Below, piece by piece: positions 43,884 through 56,137 of a stretch of DNA of 64,000 bases. The position numbers were made by a program, and so were the translations under genes. The notes beneath the pieces are model-generated. The model was not told where the DNA came from and made no database searches. It worked only from the letters and a program-made list of their open reading frames with translations. Position 1 is the first letter of the stretch; every line of letters starts with the position of its first letter. The stretch comes from Oncomelania hupensis (taxonomy: Eukaryota > Mollusca > Gastropoda > Littorinimorpha > Pomatiopsidae), in contig CM072527.1 of the NCBI GenBank assembly GCA_036898135.1, forward strand, positions 5,267,078 through 5,331,077. Reading direction: 5' to 3'.

Positions 43884-44218
43884 AATACTCAAGACATAAA
43901 ATACACAACAGTTGAAACACAACACCAACATGCGTTTTGCCAATTTTATGGCTAAGTAGTAGAATAATAATTAAAACGGAATTCAAGGAAACTATAAGTC
44001 CTAAAGTAATAAAATAATAAATAGCTGAACTATAATATAATTTTATTTTTCTCTGAAGCAATCCCGTTTTGGGTCTGACAAAAAATTACATAAATCAATT
44101 TATGAAAACATTTTGTGCATTAAAAAAATGAGTTTCAATATTATATTTTCAACAAGTAAATCATAAACATGAACAGATTCCAAAATAACCACAGTGAAAA
44201 ATAGAAGTAGCCTACACA
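43884..44218. other. AT-rich flank, nothing recognised
   Basis: Sequence between copy B and the next solo LTR; no frame or repeat recognised. Confidence 0.45.
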
Positions 44219-44223
44219 GTAAC

Positions 44224-45681
44224 TGTCGCGAGAGGCTAGTTCAACCCAGCACTAAGGCTTCAAGCCTCCAACGTTCAGTCTGCTTTGACCTATGTAAGTT
44301 AAGTCGCTGACTAGCAGACGACCGAAGTTAGGTTGTTCTCAGCATGTGTAGGCTACAGTTTCACTAAGATAAGCCGTGACCTCATCCAGCTGACCAATCA
44401 CCCGCAACCCCCACTAGGTGGCTCTACGATTCTCGTAGTCTTGCACGATAGCAGACCTTAGTGGGAGGATAGTTAGTCTTTGTCTGAACAGCACGGTAGA
44501 AGGACGCACGTTGAACGATCTCTCTCAGTAAGACTACGCAGATGACGGGTGAAAATCATTCATCGCAGTATAGCCAGAGCCTGACATTGTCAAGAAAGTA
44601 AATGATCAATCGTTTGTTTCATCGCGATTTATTGATATTATTGCATGCGGTATTATGTTTGTGAAGTTTTGCCATGTTTTAGAATTGTGAATGTTAGTCA
44701 AACTTTGCTTGACCACGTGGCTGACCCGCACCCGGTTTGCGAAAACCCGAGGTAGCCCCCACTGTCCAACTGTTGTTTCTGCTATGTGTATTATTGCAGA
44801 CCAGTGGCTGTACCGGAGAATGTGTATATTGTTAATTACTTCTCCATGTGTTTTGTTTAGACATGATGTATATATATGTATAGGAATTATGTTGGAGGTC
44901 CCAGTGGACCACGGACATAGAATATTGTTCGTCCCTTGTTTGTATAAGTGGATGCGATCTCAACTGAGGGCTGTTTCTGCCATCAGTGAGACGCTCTGCA
45001 CAACCTTTGTATACAAGGTGTTGCAAAATTTCGTCTCATATTTTGCAGACGAGCAGGCATCTTTGTCCACGGCATGGAAGACATCCCACAGAGAGGCAAC
45101 CCTGATACGTGGCCTACAACCTTGAGCAGCAAGAGCATTTCAGCTCCACTAGCTCACTAGTCAACTACCAAGAAGAAGTTACAACAACACCGCACATCGA
45201 CCATAAAGTTAAGTCCTCCGAAACCGTGCACAAACACTGATCTGCGATAGTCTACTCTTCCAGAAAAACGAATAATAGGACAGAAAGAACTCATAGCCCA
45301 ATGATGAGACAGTAACAAATATTGAGAACAGTAGCTGCATAGACCCATCAAGGATTGAACTACTCGAAGTAAAATTTGGACATTTAAGTTAGTGTAGAGA
45401 TTAAAAGATTTTGTATAGAGTAGAGGAAATGTGTGATATTTACTGTTAACAAGTGACTGGATTACCTATGTTCCATAGCCGTGCGAGAGCTAGTGTGTCA
45501 GTGAATCTTTACCATTTTCTCCCTATCTCTATAACCCTATCCGCACACAGACCGAGCTAAACATATAAATGTATTAAGATTAGTCATAGGGTGATTAAAC
45601 TAGCCGATCCCCGCAGACAAAGACGAGTGGGTAATAGCATTCCATTGTGCAGAGCCCAGTAACAATAGACCCACAGTCACA
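44224..45681 (+). repeat. Solo LTR, diverged Gmr1-like subfamily
   Basis: 1458 bp, starting TGTCGCGAGA and ending CCCACAGTCACA, with the perfect 5-bp duplication GTAAC (44219-44223 and 45682-45686). Keeps the GTAAATGATC, TTGCAGACCAGTGGCTGTAC, hairpin (44987-45038) and end (TGTGCAGAGCCC) of the family but is the most diverged copy in the window. Confidence 0.92.
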
Positions 45682-45686
45682 GTAAC

Positions 45687-46850
45687 ACAATATGTCACAC
45701 AAAATAAGCATTCACCCTTCGTTTTGTACAGTTTATCTTTCATTATACTAATACACCATATCCTAGTCCTATTTCATTCAATCACAGACACTCTCAGATG
45801 CACACAAGAACAACTTTCTGTTCCGTAACTTCGTTCCGTAAATTACCAATGCGTATATGGGATAAACTTCTGTTCTCTAAAAAGTCTATACAGCCGTGTC
45901 TCATCTTATCTCCTGAACTAGGAAATATAGTATCGACCCATCGGGTATACATACGCCACGTGCCTGTGTCAACAGCCGTCGCTTGTGTACTTATATAAAC
46001 ACGTGATGTATACACAAATATAAATATTTACTAATTCACTTCGTAGCACTAAATGCATCAAAATTGATTTAAATGGTACAAAGTCTTCTAAAGTTATCAG
46101 AATTTATTTAAACTGGACAATCAGTCTTTCAAATAATGTCTGTTTACACATTTAGGTGACATTAGACAATGACAATTAAACTGTTAAAACACTAACTATT
46201 TAACTTCAAAATGTCAAAGTCTATAAAAGACTACCAACAGGAGATTTAGCAATAACTTTCACTACTTATTTTCATTGGACAAGGCCTCTTAAAAATAACG
46301 TCATTGATGCATATTGTACAGGACTTCAAAAGACACAAATATTTATTCAAAAGTGATTAAACCTTCTAAATGCATCAAAATTGATTTCCACTGTACAAGG
46401 CATTCTACAAAATAGCAAAATTGATTTATATTGTTCAGGACTTCAAAAGACACAAATATCTACTGAAATTGTACAGGCTTTCTATATGTACCGGAATTGA
46501 TTTAAAACATTACAGGCTTTCTAAAAATACCGGAATTGATTTAAAACATTACAGGCTTTCTAAACGTACCGGAATTGATTAAAAATATTACAAGCTTTCT
46601 AAACGTACAGAATTGATTTAAATATTACAGGTTTTCTAAACGTGCCAGAATGGAGTTAAACATTACAGGCTTTCTAAACGTACCATAACGGCTTTATATT
46701 GTTCGAAACTTTTAAAAAAGTACCACGATTAAATCCGTGTACATGCCTTCTAAATGTATAAAACTTGATTTTACAGCTCTCCTGAAGGTACTATGTACTA
46801 GCGTTGATTTGACTTCGTACATAGGATACACCTGTATTAACATTTACACC
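45687..46850. repeat. Degenerate ~40-bp tandem repeats
   Basis: Between about 46040 and 46740, phrases such as ACAGGCTTTCTAAACGTACC and GGAATTGATTTAAAACATT recur every ~40 bp, clearest at 46480-46680. The same motif set occurs at 35400-35600, so copy B and the solo LTR appear to have inserted into one long array. Positions 45687-46039 show no gene. Confidence 0.65.
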
Positions 46851-47375
46851 TGCTAAAGAGCAGAGAGAAGTTTGACTATATCTTTGAGCTCGACACTGTT
46901 ACGTGTAGACCCTGAAGCGATAGAAAGTTGTGTTCATCAGATGCTGTTTTCCATTACCCTCTTTCTCCGCGCTGTGTGTTGATGTGGCCAAACCACAATC
47001 AGATGATTGCTGCCTCCGGCTACCTATGTTCATTCTTCAATCCGCAATCCTGCAGCTGAAAGCGTCACTGACGGAGAATACAGGTGTGGGTAGGGTGAAG
47101 AGAGTGAGATGGAAGTGACGGGTGGACAGAGGGAGAAGGAGAGAGAGGGGAATGGGAGTGAGAGAGAGAAAGAGAGAGAGAGAGAACCGCACATAAAATA
47201 ATGTAACTTTCATATAAACGCATATTCACCTCTCAGTCGAGCTCGAAGCTTGCGCGATCTATGCATTCTGTTATAGAAGAAAAAAAAAATCTATGTTTTA
47301 TTTTATATTTTGAAATTTAAATTTACTGCGTCAATAACCCCATTATTAATCCATTATTATGCTCGATCTACTAAC
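46851..47375. other. No gene seen; GA-rich tract
   Basis: GA-rich stretch at about 47127-47187; a 62-codon frame (46930-47118) without a domain. Confidence 0.4.
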
Positions 47376-48482
47376 TTCGCTACCAGTGCAGTCCTCCATA
47401 AAAGAACCATCGGGAACTGGTTCAGAACAACAATCAGAGTGCGTCAAGGACGCCTACTCTTTTCAACACTTTTCAACATCTTCCAGTCAGATGCTCTTGC
47501 AGATCACGAAGGCACAGTCAGCATAGGGGGTAGAGCAATCTTCAACCTCCGTTTTGCGGATAACATTGATGGATTGGCTGGAGAGGAACAAAAACTTGAA
47601 CAGCTGGTACAGAGGCTTGACACCACCTCCAGAGCCTTTGGAATAAAAATAAGTGCAGAGAAGGCCAAACTGATGACCAACAACACCCATGGCATGAATA
47701 TGGACATCAAAGTCCAAGGTCAATTCCTAAATACCCCTTGGGGTCATGAGCAATCTTGCCACTGTAGATTGTTCAAACCTATAAAGGGAACAGTGAAAGC
47801 CACAGTTGAAAACCTGTCTTTCCTTTATAGGCAAGACAGATTCACTGCGGCAACAGTACCCCCGTTGGAGTGCCGGGGGTTTTCAGTATAAATAGTATCC
47901 CCACTTTATGGAAATTTAGTGCTTTAAATTCCCACTGTCGCTGTCTTCCTCATTTGCTCTTTCCTATTCCTGCTCTGTCCTTCACTCTGCTATACTATCT
48001 TCTTCTTCGCTAGATCAATGACCTACCTTTTTTCTTGAAAACTCTTCCTGGACAAGACTCCTTGTTTGAGTATGAGGTCTGCTGGATCAGCTTGGGAGTG
48101 TTGGACGCTTTCTGCCGGGTGGTCACTAGGGCTTCCTATGATTGTACTATTTAGCACTATAGGCATTTTATATGTATGTGTTTTGTTGATGATTTATAAT
48201 GATGTTTGTATTCTATTTTGTTTTTGTAACCGGGGGTTCGCGTAGTTGAGGTCAACCCTCAGCCGTCCCCCGCGTGGGATGTCTTTATTGTAAAGTGACT
48301 GGCCGGTGGAGGGCATTCAATTTTCCCACTGGGGTTGTTTCAGCGGATCTTTTATGCCGATCGGGGGTTGTCCGGTCCTGATTTGGCTCGGAAGAGTCCG
48401 CTGGACCTAAAGCAACAATAAATCAATCAATCAATTCCTAAATACGGTGCATAGCTTCAAATATTTAGGAGCCATTGTATCA
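47376..48482 (+). pseudogene. RTE LINE fragment split by a retroposon
   Basis: RT segment from ATSAVLHK-like sequence through the RQG and FADNIDGL motifs (second catalytic aspartate changed: FADN) to KVQGQ at 47720, then continuing at 48446 with HSFKYLGAIVS until 48482. An internal deletion removes FLERIM. The split corresponds to the insertion 47735-48431. Confidence 0.85.
47735..48431 (+). mobile_element. Retroposon with I-type LINE 3' end and 14-bp target duplication
   Basis: Flanked by CAATTCCTAAATAC on both sides (47721-47734 and 48432-48445). The 3' half matches the I-type LINE end (GCGTGGGATGTCTTTATTG, GTTGTTTCAGCGGATC, GTCCGCTGGACC) and closes in an (AATC)n tail. The 5' part has an inverted pair CCTATAAAGG/CCTTTATAGG and a CCCCCG/CGGGGG stem. 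No ORF is recognised. Either a 5'-truncated LINE or a SINE-like element using the LINE end. Confidence 0.8.
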
Positions 48483-48980
48483 AAAATGAACAACATGCAG
48501 CCAGACCCTCAGTGTATCGCGGCAATGACCCGTGCAGTTGAACTCAGGCACTCTTTTCGATTAACTGTGACTAGTGACCTGGCCCGACCCTTTGTCTTTC
48601 GGCTGCTTTTTGATGGAGGGAGGGATAGGTGGGGAGTGCACGTGGGAGAGAGAGTGAGAGAGAGAGAGAGAAAGGGGAGAGAGACAGAAAGAGAGAGAAA
48701 AGACAGAGAGAGATAGAAACAGAAAGAGAGAGAGAAAGAGAGCGGCGGGGGTGAGTGGGAAAAACTACGGACTTAAAACGAGGGTTGAGTAAGAAATATA
48801 CAGACCAAAGAACTCAGGAACTCAGATTTTAATTTGAAAGACGCAGACCATGAGATATGACATCCATATATATATATGGCAGGAGAGGGAGTGAGAGAGG
48901 AAAGAGATAGACCTTAGAGAGAGAGAGAGGGGGGGGGTAGAGAGAGACAGAGGAGAGAGAGACAGAGAGAGAACGGTAGG
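48483..48980. repeat. GA-rich microsatellite region
   Basis: Interrupted GA tracts at about 48643-48740 and 48890-48972, separated by AT-rich sequence with a TATATATATA run at 48868. Confidence 0.8.
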
Positions 48981-49979
48981 ATTGGAAGGGGGCAGAGACA
49001 ACTTAAAACAGGGGTAGAATCTGAAACAGACAGACCGAATGTTACGTTGAAACGCGCATGATGGTGCGTGTGGAATGCGCACGATAGTATGTGTGAAGCG
49101 CGTGCAATGGTAGGCTTGCGTGTGTGACGCGCGCGATAGATCTGTTCGTTTTATTTTGCAACGCATGCAGTAATAGAGTGTATTTATCTTTGATTTGATT
49201 TTGCGTTGTTATTAGAAGAAGCTTTGTATAACGTTGGTGTTTTAGTTGGTCGATATTGTTTGAGAATTTTCTCGAGTCAGTTGTTTACTATCGATCGAAG
49301 CGTATGGATAGTTCTGGTTGTAACCATGAAAGCTTCCATTCCAAATGGGGTAGTATGACGTGAGACAGTGATGATGAAATTAATTCTGATTGGTTGAGGT
49401 GTGTCACGTTGAGGGGGTTTTCTCGCTCTTTCTGGAGTTTAGAGAGAGTATATAGTGCCGCACTGTTTCAAAAGGTGGTGTAAAGAGTCTCCTCTCTGAA
49501 AATCCTTATCGGGAAGAGAGGGGACTATAAACTGATTTAAAAAAAAAAAAAAAAAAAAGGTGGTGGTTTTTTAGAGAGAGTTGACAGTAGAGAGAGCTGT
49601 TGTATTAGAGTTGAGAAAGTTGTAAAAAAGTGGAAAGTTCAAAGTTGAGAATTGTAGAGTGGAAAAAGCGATTGAGCGATGGTATGCAGTTGTTGATGTG
49701 TGCTGAATAAAAGTGGAAAACTTCATACGACGACTCCAGACTTGTTGATGATTGAACGGGTTGCGTGGATAAACGAATCTGAGTTTACACCTATCAGGAG
49801 AATTCAAGCATTGGGGCTGAATCAACTACTGATAAAAAACAACATCGAGTGTAACACCGAAGAACTCTTTAACCCATATTTTTATTCGAGAAACACATGC
49901 CCATACAAATGGAAACCATTAGCAATAACATCCAGATATAGAAGATATAAGCAGAAATTAAAACAATGAATTGAAAGAC

Positions 49980-49980
<1 letters not shown>
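48981..49980 (+). other. Unassigned; poly-A and LTR-like signals
   Basis: Contains a TATA-like GAGAGTATATAGTGCC near 49446, a run of 20 A at 49539-49558, and a TGAATAAAAG polyadenylation-like signal near 49703. Could be part of an unknown LTR or a retroposed transcript. An 89-codon frame at 49700-49969 shows no domain. Confidence 0.3.
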
Positions 49981-50023
<43 letters not shown>

Positions 50024-50984
50024 CGAGGGAGTAGAGAGAGAGAGGAGGAGGAGGAGGAATTCAGTATCACTGGGGCGCCTACAATGCTTATTTAAACTCA
50101 GCGTCGCACTTAAATAAATGACTTTTCTATGTTAGGGAGGAACCCAGAATTGATTGAAAAAATACCTGCAAGGTCGCGCATTTTCTACATCTGTCTAGGC
50201 TATAAATAATTAAAACTAAATGTCACTAAAATAAACCTTCTATTTGTAATTTAGTCATGCTTCGTTCGACCTTTCAGGCTTTATTGTCTAGACTCTTGTA
50301 ATGAAGTCCATCCAAGAAATAGTTGTAAAGGTTAGACCTAGCCTTACTTCACACACACTATCCTCCCTTCACCCTCCTCTCTCTCTCCCTCCCTCCCTCT
50401 CTCTCTCTCTCCATCCTTCCCTCTACCCTAGAAAACCTCCTTATCGCGTTATTCGACCCTCTTCTGTCTCTTGAATTCTCTTTCCTGTGCCGCTCTTCTA
50501 CCTTTCTGTCTTCTATCGAATGTTGTTGTCCACCGCTGCGCGTTCGAAGATCCACTTTCTTTTTGCTATTACGGATCCATTCTACTTGGCTAATGCCCCA
50601 ATGGGCAGTCTCAGCTACGCACTGTGAATCCACGCCTTCGGCGTGAGAGAGAGAGAGAGAGTGAGTGAGTGAGAGAGAGAGAGAGGGGGGGGGGGGGCGG
50701 TAGAGTGAGAAGCCTACCCTGTAGTCAGTGGCGATCAATCTTATAATATAATCTACACATCAGCCACAATGACGGTGAACGGTTTTGCTGATGTGAAGGT
50801 CGATACGATCAATTAAGCGTAGTCGTTACAAGGAATACCACAACACACCACGCCGCCCCAGGCGCAACGACCATCGACTAACGCTCTCAACTGGCTAAAC
50901 TAACAAGCGACACATGCACGGCTTTTGCTACTGGCCGTAACGACAATCCTGTTCCAGTCTTTAACATCAGCCATTTTTTTCACC
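49981..50984. other. No gene seen; GA and CT tracts
   Basis: GA tract 49984-50060, CT tract about 50374-50414, GA tract 50644-50686 followed by a G run. A 126-codon minus frame (50358-50738) is largely repeat-driven. Confidence 0.5.
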
Positions 50985-51240
50985 GTCCATCTTACGCGTT
51001 TGATGGCTCTGGCGGTTCAGTGTTGCCTTAAGCTCTTACCTTCAATCATGGGATAGTTATCCCTGTCAGCCATATCGATAGCCAATGATGAATGCAGACG
51101 TTAAACTCCGTGTTGATTTATGTCTTATAATTGGAGCGCAGTTGGCTCAGTGGTGAACGCAGTGTACTCCAATGTCAGACGATAACATTGCAGCCTTTAT
51201 AGGCAGTGGTTCAAACCCCGTTGACGGCACGGAATTTAAA
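50985..51240 (+). mobile_element. SINE-2 3' fragment and a tRNA-like SINE head
   Basis: 50999-51110 has the SINE-2 body and end (GATGGCTCTGGCGGTTCAG, GGGATAGTTATCCC, GACGTTAAAC). From 51135 a separate tRNA-like stretch (AGTTGGCTCAGTGGTGAACG, GGTTCAAACCCC) with a large anticodon-arm insertion looks like another SINE head. Confidence 0.6.
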
Positions 51241-51689
51241 AAAAGAAAGAAAGAAAAGACTGAGATATACTGCCCGGCCATACTTGTGTTACGCTTATTA
51301 ATTCCTTATGAATTCCCTGCGTACTGGTTGACGTAAAATTTCACAAGGATAGCGCATGGTTGATTTCTTCTGCAAAAATAAATAAGCCGGGCTAAGGAGG
51401 ACCAATCAAATGCGAGAATGTGACATTACGAGTTTAGAGGTCAACCTAACCTCTTCCCACACGCATGATTACATGCAACACATGTTGTCTGCTACATACG
51501 ATTTGGAGAGCTAAATGCAGTTGAATTCACTGGTTGCGTGTCGATCTTAGTAAAAAAAATTTCATATTATAGTCAAATTGTGAAAGACTACATTACATCG
51601 TCCTGAAAAAGTGCCTTGTTGTAGTGAAATTACATCTACACACGTTTATAAATTCTAACCGGGCTGTGATAAACATGGCACCACTAACT
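51241..51689. other. No gene seen
   Basis: AT-rich sequence; no recognised frame or repeat. Confidence 0.4.
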
Positions 51690-51834
51690 CCGACCCAATG
51701 CATAAGCCGTAAAACATAAGCCAAATTTGGCCACTAAACTCATAAGGTGTGTCCAGCCGTCAACATTCCTATGAAAAACCTCATAACCAAATGCATAAGC
51801 CGTAAAACGTAAGCCAAATCTGGCCACTACTTTA
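51690..51834. repeat. Duplicated ~90-bp block
   Basis: AATGCATAAGCCGTAAAAC, TAAGCCAAATTTGGCCACTA occurs twice about 94 bp apart. Confidence 0.7.
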
Positions 51835-52120
51835 CTGCTTCCGATGAGAGTATAAGCCGAGGTCTAGTCTGTGCACCCACTCATTCCATCGCACGCGCTT
51901 CGAAGATCCTGACGCTCATGTCTTCCACGGGTGAGTACCGGCTAGATAAATACACCCAGCACGCACTAGGTCCGTTCTCCCCATTCCCGATCGCCCAGGA
52001 TTGTGCCCAGTGGTCTAGGCGTCAGACTATGCGCCCAAAGGCTGCAAATGGGCGCCTCGGGCGGCTTGAGTTATAGTTCTTGTATCGGACAGCACTCTTG
52101 AAAAGCGCTCTATAACAATC
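51835..52120 (+). mobile_element. SINE-1 fragment
   Basis: Matches 8890-9185 (GATGAGAGTATAAGCCGAGG, GATCCTGACGCTCATGTC, CCCAGGATTGTGCCC) and ends GAAAAGCGCTCTATAAC. Head missing. Confidence 0.75.
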
Positions 52121-52434
52121 TTTACATTACATAATTAATTTGGTGTAAACCTCAATGCTCATTCTTCTTTAAAATGATCACCTCCTAAACCACACGATAT
52201 AGCCGATGGATACAACATTAACACCCTTAAGGGATAACCGATCTTGGACTAACGCTTTTACTCTCTCTACTAAGGCTAGCGATCTTATTGCCTGGCTAAA
52301 CCAGCGGCGACACACACAGCTTTATGCGTTAAAGGCTGACGCTGCCTGCTTTAATGTGGTATCTTAAAATGGCTTTTAGTCGTTAACCCATGTTTACTAT
52401 TACCATTCACCAACTACGTTAAACGTACGCCACC
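52121..52434. other. No gene seen
   Basis: No recognised frame, RNA or repeat. Confidence 0.4.
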
Positions 52435-52665
52435 CTTGACCCACCGCCCTAGCTCAGACGCAGATTGTTCGGCTGGCACACTCAAGACACAGTTTTCGAA
52501 TCCCACGTATTGGGCAAGATACAAGTGGCCATTGATTGCTCTGGTGGTTCAGTTAACTGTTGATTTAGGTTCCTATCCTCTTTTCTATAGGACGGTTATT
52601 ATCCCCGTCTGCCGTATGGCCAATGGTAGGTGTGGATGTTAAACATTAATGTTCATTCATTCACG
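52435..52665 (+). mobile_element. SINE-2 copy, near full length
   Basis: CCACCGCCCTAGCTCAGACG (degraded A box), CAGTTTTCGAATCCCACG (B-box-like), GATTGCTCTGGTGGTTCAG, GACGGTTATTATCCCCG, GTGTGGATGTTAAAC and a TTCATTCATTC tail. Confidence 0.78.
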
Positions 52666-52924
52666 TCATCCTTAAAACCTAGTCTATAATCATATTATAA
52701 CATTTACTGCTGAACCCTGGATGGTCATATACAATAAGGAAATATAGTTTATTAATACTCACAATAAATTGTACATCCCTACATTGGGAACATTGAGTTT
52801 ATAGTTCTATTTACTGTTGTCTACAATCGATGAAAGCTTGAACTGCCTAAACCACAACACAGGAGAATTAGGGGTTATGTTAACGCTGTCCGGTTTATTT
52901 CCGACTGATTTTCTCTAAGATGGT

Positions 52925-53127
52925 CAAACAATAATGATATTGGATGAGGTCTGTCTATAAATTCCAAAATCAAATTCTAATTCCTTTCCGTCTAGCGACT
53001 TGCCTTTACACTGCATGTTTGAGTGACGAATTGGTGTTTGTGGTGTTTGTAGGAGTGTCTGTAATATGTGAGCGTGTGTGTTGGTTACAGATCGCCGCTA
53101 TTTTTTAGTCTAATTTAGCAATAAGAA

Positions 53128-53222
<95 letters not shown>
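52925..53222 (+). mobile_element. SINE-3 3' part with (ATT)n tail
   Basis: GACTTGCCTTTACACTGCATG, GTTTGTAGGAGTGTCTG, ACAGATCGCCGC and TCTAATTTAGCAATAA match SINE-3; then about 30 ATT units (53131-53222). Confidence 0.7.
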
Positions 53223-53223
<1 letters not shown>

Positions 53224-53885
53224 CCAAGGCCAATCCCTCAACACCGTGCATAGCTTCAAATATTTAAGAGCCATTGTATCAGACAATGGGTCCCGACAGG
53301 AAGTCCTCTCCTCTCCAGGATCGCACAAACAACTGCTGCCCTGACAAGGTTGAAGCCCATTTGGAAAGACAAGACCATCAGTCTATATTCCAAAGTAAGA
53401 CTGCTGCGCTCCCTTGTCATCTCCATCTTCCTATATGCTTGCGAAGCATGGACCCTCACAGCAGATCTCCAACGAAGAATACAAAGCATGGAGATGAGGT
53501 GCTACAGAAGACTTCTGGGCATTTCCTATACCCAACACATCACCAACGACGAAGTCCGACAGACCATCACATAAGCCATTGGACAACACGATGACCTGCT
53601 CACAGCGGTGAAGAAACGGAAACTCCGATGGTATGGCCACGTCACCAGATCATCAGGCCTTGCAAAGACCATTCTGCAAGGAACAATGCAAGGAGGTAGA
53701 AGAAGAGGGAGACCGAAAAAGAGGTGGGAGGACAACATTCGAGAATGGACTGGTTTGACACTGAGAGAAGCCATCAGGCTTGCTGAGGACAGAGAAAGAT
53801 GGAGTGTGCTAGTTAAACGATCATCATCTGTGGTGCCCCTACGACCTCCGGGTTACTTGACAGGATAGGATAGGATAGGACAGTA
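53223..53885 (+). pseudogene. RTE LINE 3' fragment inside (ATT)n
   Basis: Begins at CCAAGGCCAATCCC (KVQGQ region) directly after an ATT array and runs through SIFLYACEAWTL, KLRWYGHVTRSSGL and GRPKKRWEDNI to the GGATA tail, after which ATT units resume. One 6-bp duplication (CTCTCC) and stop codons break the frame. Confidence 0.88.
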
Positions 53886-53892
53886 TAGGATT

Positions 53893-54108
<216 letters not shown>

Positions 54109-54329
54109 CGAAACTGCCAATTGTATTCATGTAAAAAATAACTAAACTTTCGAAAGAGTTATTTTTGGCTGTAAGCTTATTATTTTTCAGTGGGGCAACA
54201 TTCAATGTAAATGTTACAAGGATCTATCTAGTGGGTCCCTTTAAGTTAAGGTTTCTTACAGAGGTGGAGCACGCATACAAAACAGTAGCGGTGCTGTCAA
54301 GGGGATGCTTGTTTGCCAGCTGCCTTTTC

Positions 54330-54652
54330 ACGCTTGGGATTCCTGATAGCTCAGACGATAGTGACCTGGTCTCCTATGCCGAAGGTCGCGCATTCCCGCA
54401 AGGGTCGAACATGACTTAGGTATTCAGGTCACCGAGGGTTTTCTCCGGATACTCCGGTTTTCTCCCTTCTTCCAGGATTCGTTTTCTACTAGCGATCTCC
54501 CTGCCTTTGCACCACATGTTTGAGTGATAGATGTGTTTGCTGTGTGTGTGTGTGAGCGGGTGAAATAATTATGTGAGCGAATATGTTGGTACAGATCGCC
54601 GTGCTTTGGGCCTGAGTAGTAATTTGGGAAAATATATATATAAATATCATCC

Positions 54653-54714
<62 letters not shown>
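54330..54714 (+). mobile_element. SINE-3 copy, near full length with (ATT)n tail
   Basis: Head GATAGCTCAGACGATAGTG (A-box-like) and AAGGGTCGAACATG (degraded B box); conserved block TTTTCTCCGGATACTCCGG; 3' region GTTTGAGTGATAGATGTG, ACAGATCGCCGTGC; (ATT)n tail 54657-54714. Confidence 0.78.
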
Positions 54715-54717
<3 letters not shown>

Positions 54718-55272
54718 TGTACCACTTCCGTAACCCACACTTTGTCTAAACACGCCATAGGTCCAGACCTGATTCACTTGTACGCAGTGTCACGCCTTGA
54801 CCTCTTTCGTCGCCCGGACTCGCCGTCACAGTAGTCGCTGGTGATGTGCGGGCATGAGGACAAATAAAAGGCAAGCTTAGCAACCTTCTCCAACTAAATG
54901 TGCAGCAAATCCCTTCCTGAGTAGACTAAAACTACCAGCAGACTGATGGATTCCCTTACCAGGTCAGTCTTGACAGCTGAGGGGGGAGAGGGAATGGGGG
55001 TGAGGGTGTGGGGAAAGGAGGGGGGAAGAGGACCTCCATATTACTTGACCATCATCTCCACGCTCGAAACTCATGAACTTGTGGCATTGGACCATCCGCT
55101 CCACTTTCCAAAGCACGTACCTTTAGTATTGTACCATCAGTCCCACGTTCAAAGGCACGGACCTCTAGTACTGGACCATCAACTCAACGTCCCAAGACAC
55201 GGACGTCTTCACATTTGGAAGGAACTGCACGTAGCAAAGGTCATTTTGTTTAGGAAGCACCTGCCGTACGAA
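54715..55272. repeat. 42-bp repeat (3 units) and unassigned sequence
   Basis: Around 55087-55212 three 42-bp units share ACCATC, CAC/ACG and TTTAGTATTG/TCTAGTACTG phrases and stay in frame (LDHPLHFPKHVPLV-type 14-residue repeat) within a 134-codon frame. No known protein; the end of that frame is LINE sequence. Confidence 0.5.
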
Positions 55273-56137
55273 TGGCACTTAGAAGTGTCTACCGAGCGTT
55301 TGCTTGTTGTTACTGAGAAAATAGACTTTGGAAAATATTGCAATCTGTAATGCATACGCCCCAAACGCAATAAGTGATATTGAAGACTTCCTTGTAGAAA
55401 CTGCTAATAGTCTTAAAAGCCTTGGCTGCGATAATCTGATTGTCTGTGGTGACTTTAACACTGTTCTTGATAACGACCTTGATATCATTAGCGGAGATAT
55501 GCACTCTCCAAGAGCAGAGCAGAACTTTAATCATTTTCTTGATTCCTGTAACTTGGTTGATGGTTGGCGTTTGTTTAACCCAAATAAAAAAGTATTCACT
55601 TGGTCTAGAAAAATCAAAGGGGCTTTGGTTGCAAGAAGGCTAGATTATGTGCTATTAAGCGAAGGTGCAGTCGATCTTGCTTCTGAATGTAACATATCCT
55701 CCTTTCCACAAAGTGACCACAGGTGTGTCTACGTACAGTTAAAATGCTCCAACGTTGAACGAGGATCTGGTTATTGGAAATTCAATAATTATTTGTTAGG
55801 GGAAAAGGAATACTTAGATTTAATTAATGACTTGATAGACACATTCTTTATGGATGGTTTATACGTAGAGCTGTTGGATGATGTTAAACGGCAAAGACTG
55901 AAATTAAAAATAAAGGAAGAGACAATGCAGTATAGTAGAAGTAGGGCAGTAAACAAGAAAAATATCCCCTTGGACCTGCAAAGAGAGCTGGATGTTTGTG
56001 AATCGGTTTTGGCTGAAGACCCTAATAATACAGAGGTTATGCAAAAACGTGACTCTCTATTACTTCAGTGTGACCTGGCAAAACACGAGAAAACTAAAAG
56101 TGCACAAACACATGCAAAAGTTAAATGGATCGAGTAG
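55273..56137 (+). pseudogene. Tx1-type LINE endonuclease domain
   Basis: Begins in the middle of the endonuclease (ERLLVVTEKIDF), shifts frame near 55325, then runs 269 codons from 55328: NAYAPN, IVCGDFNTVLD, TWSRKIKG, RLDYVLLS and FPQSDHRCVYV, giving the D, N and H active-site residues of AP-type LINE endonucleases. A linker helix region follows. It ends at an in-frame TAG at 56135, where relatives read through (KWIE then GDKN). The upstream third of the domain is missing. Confidence 0.88.
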
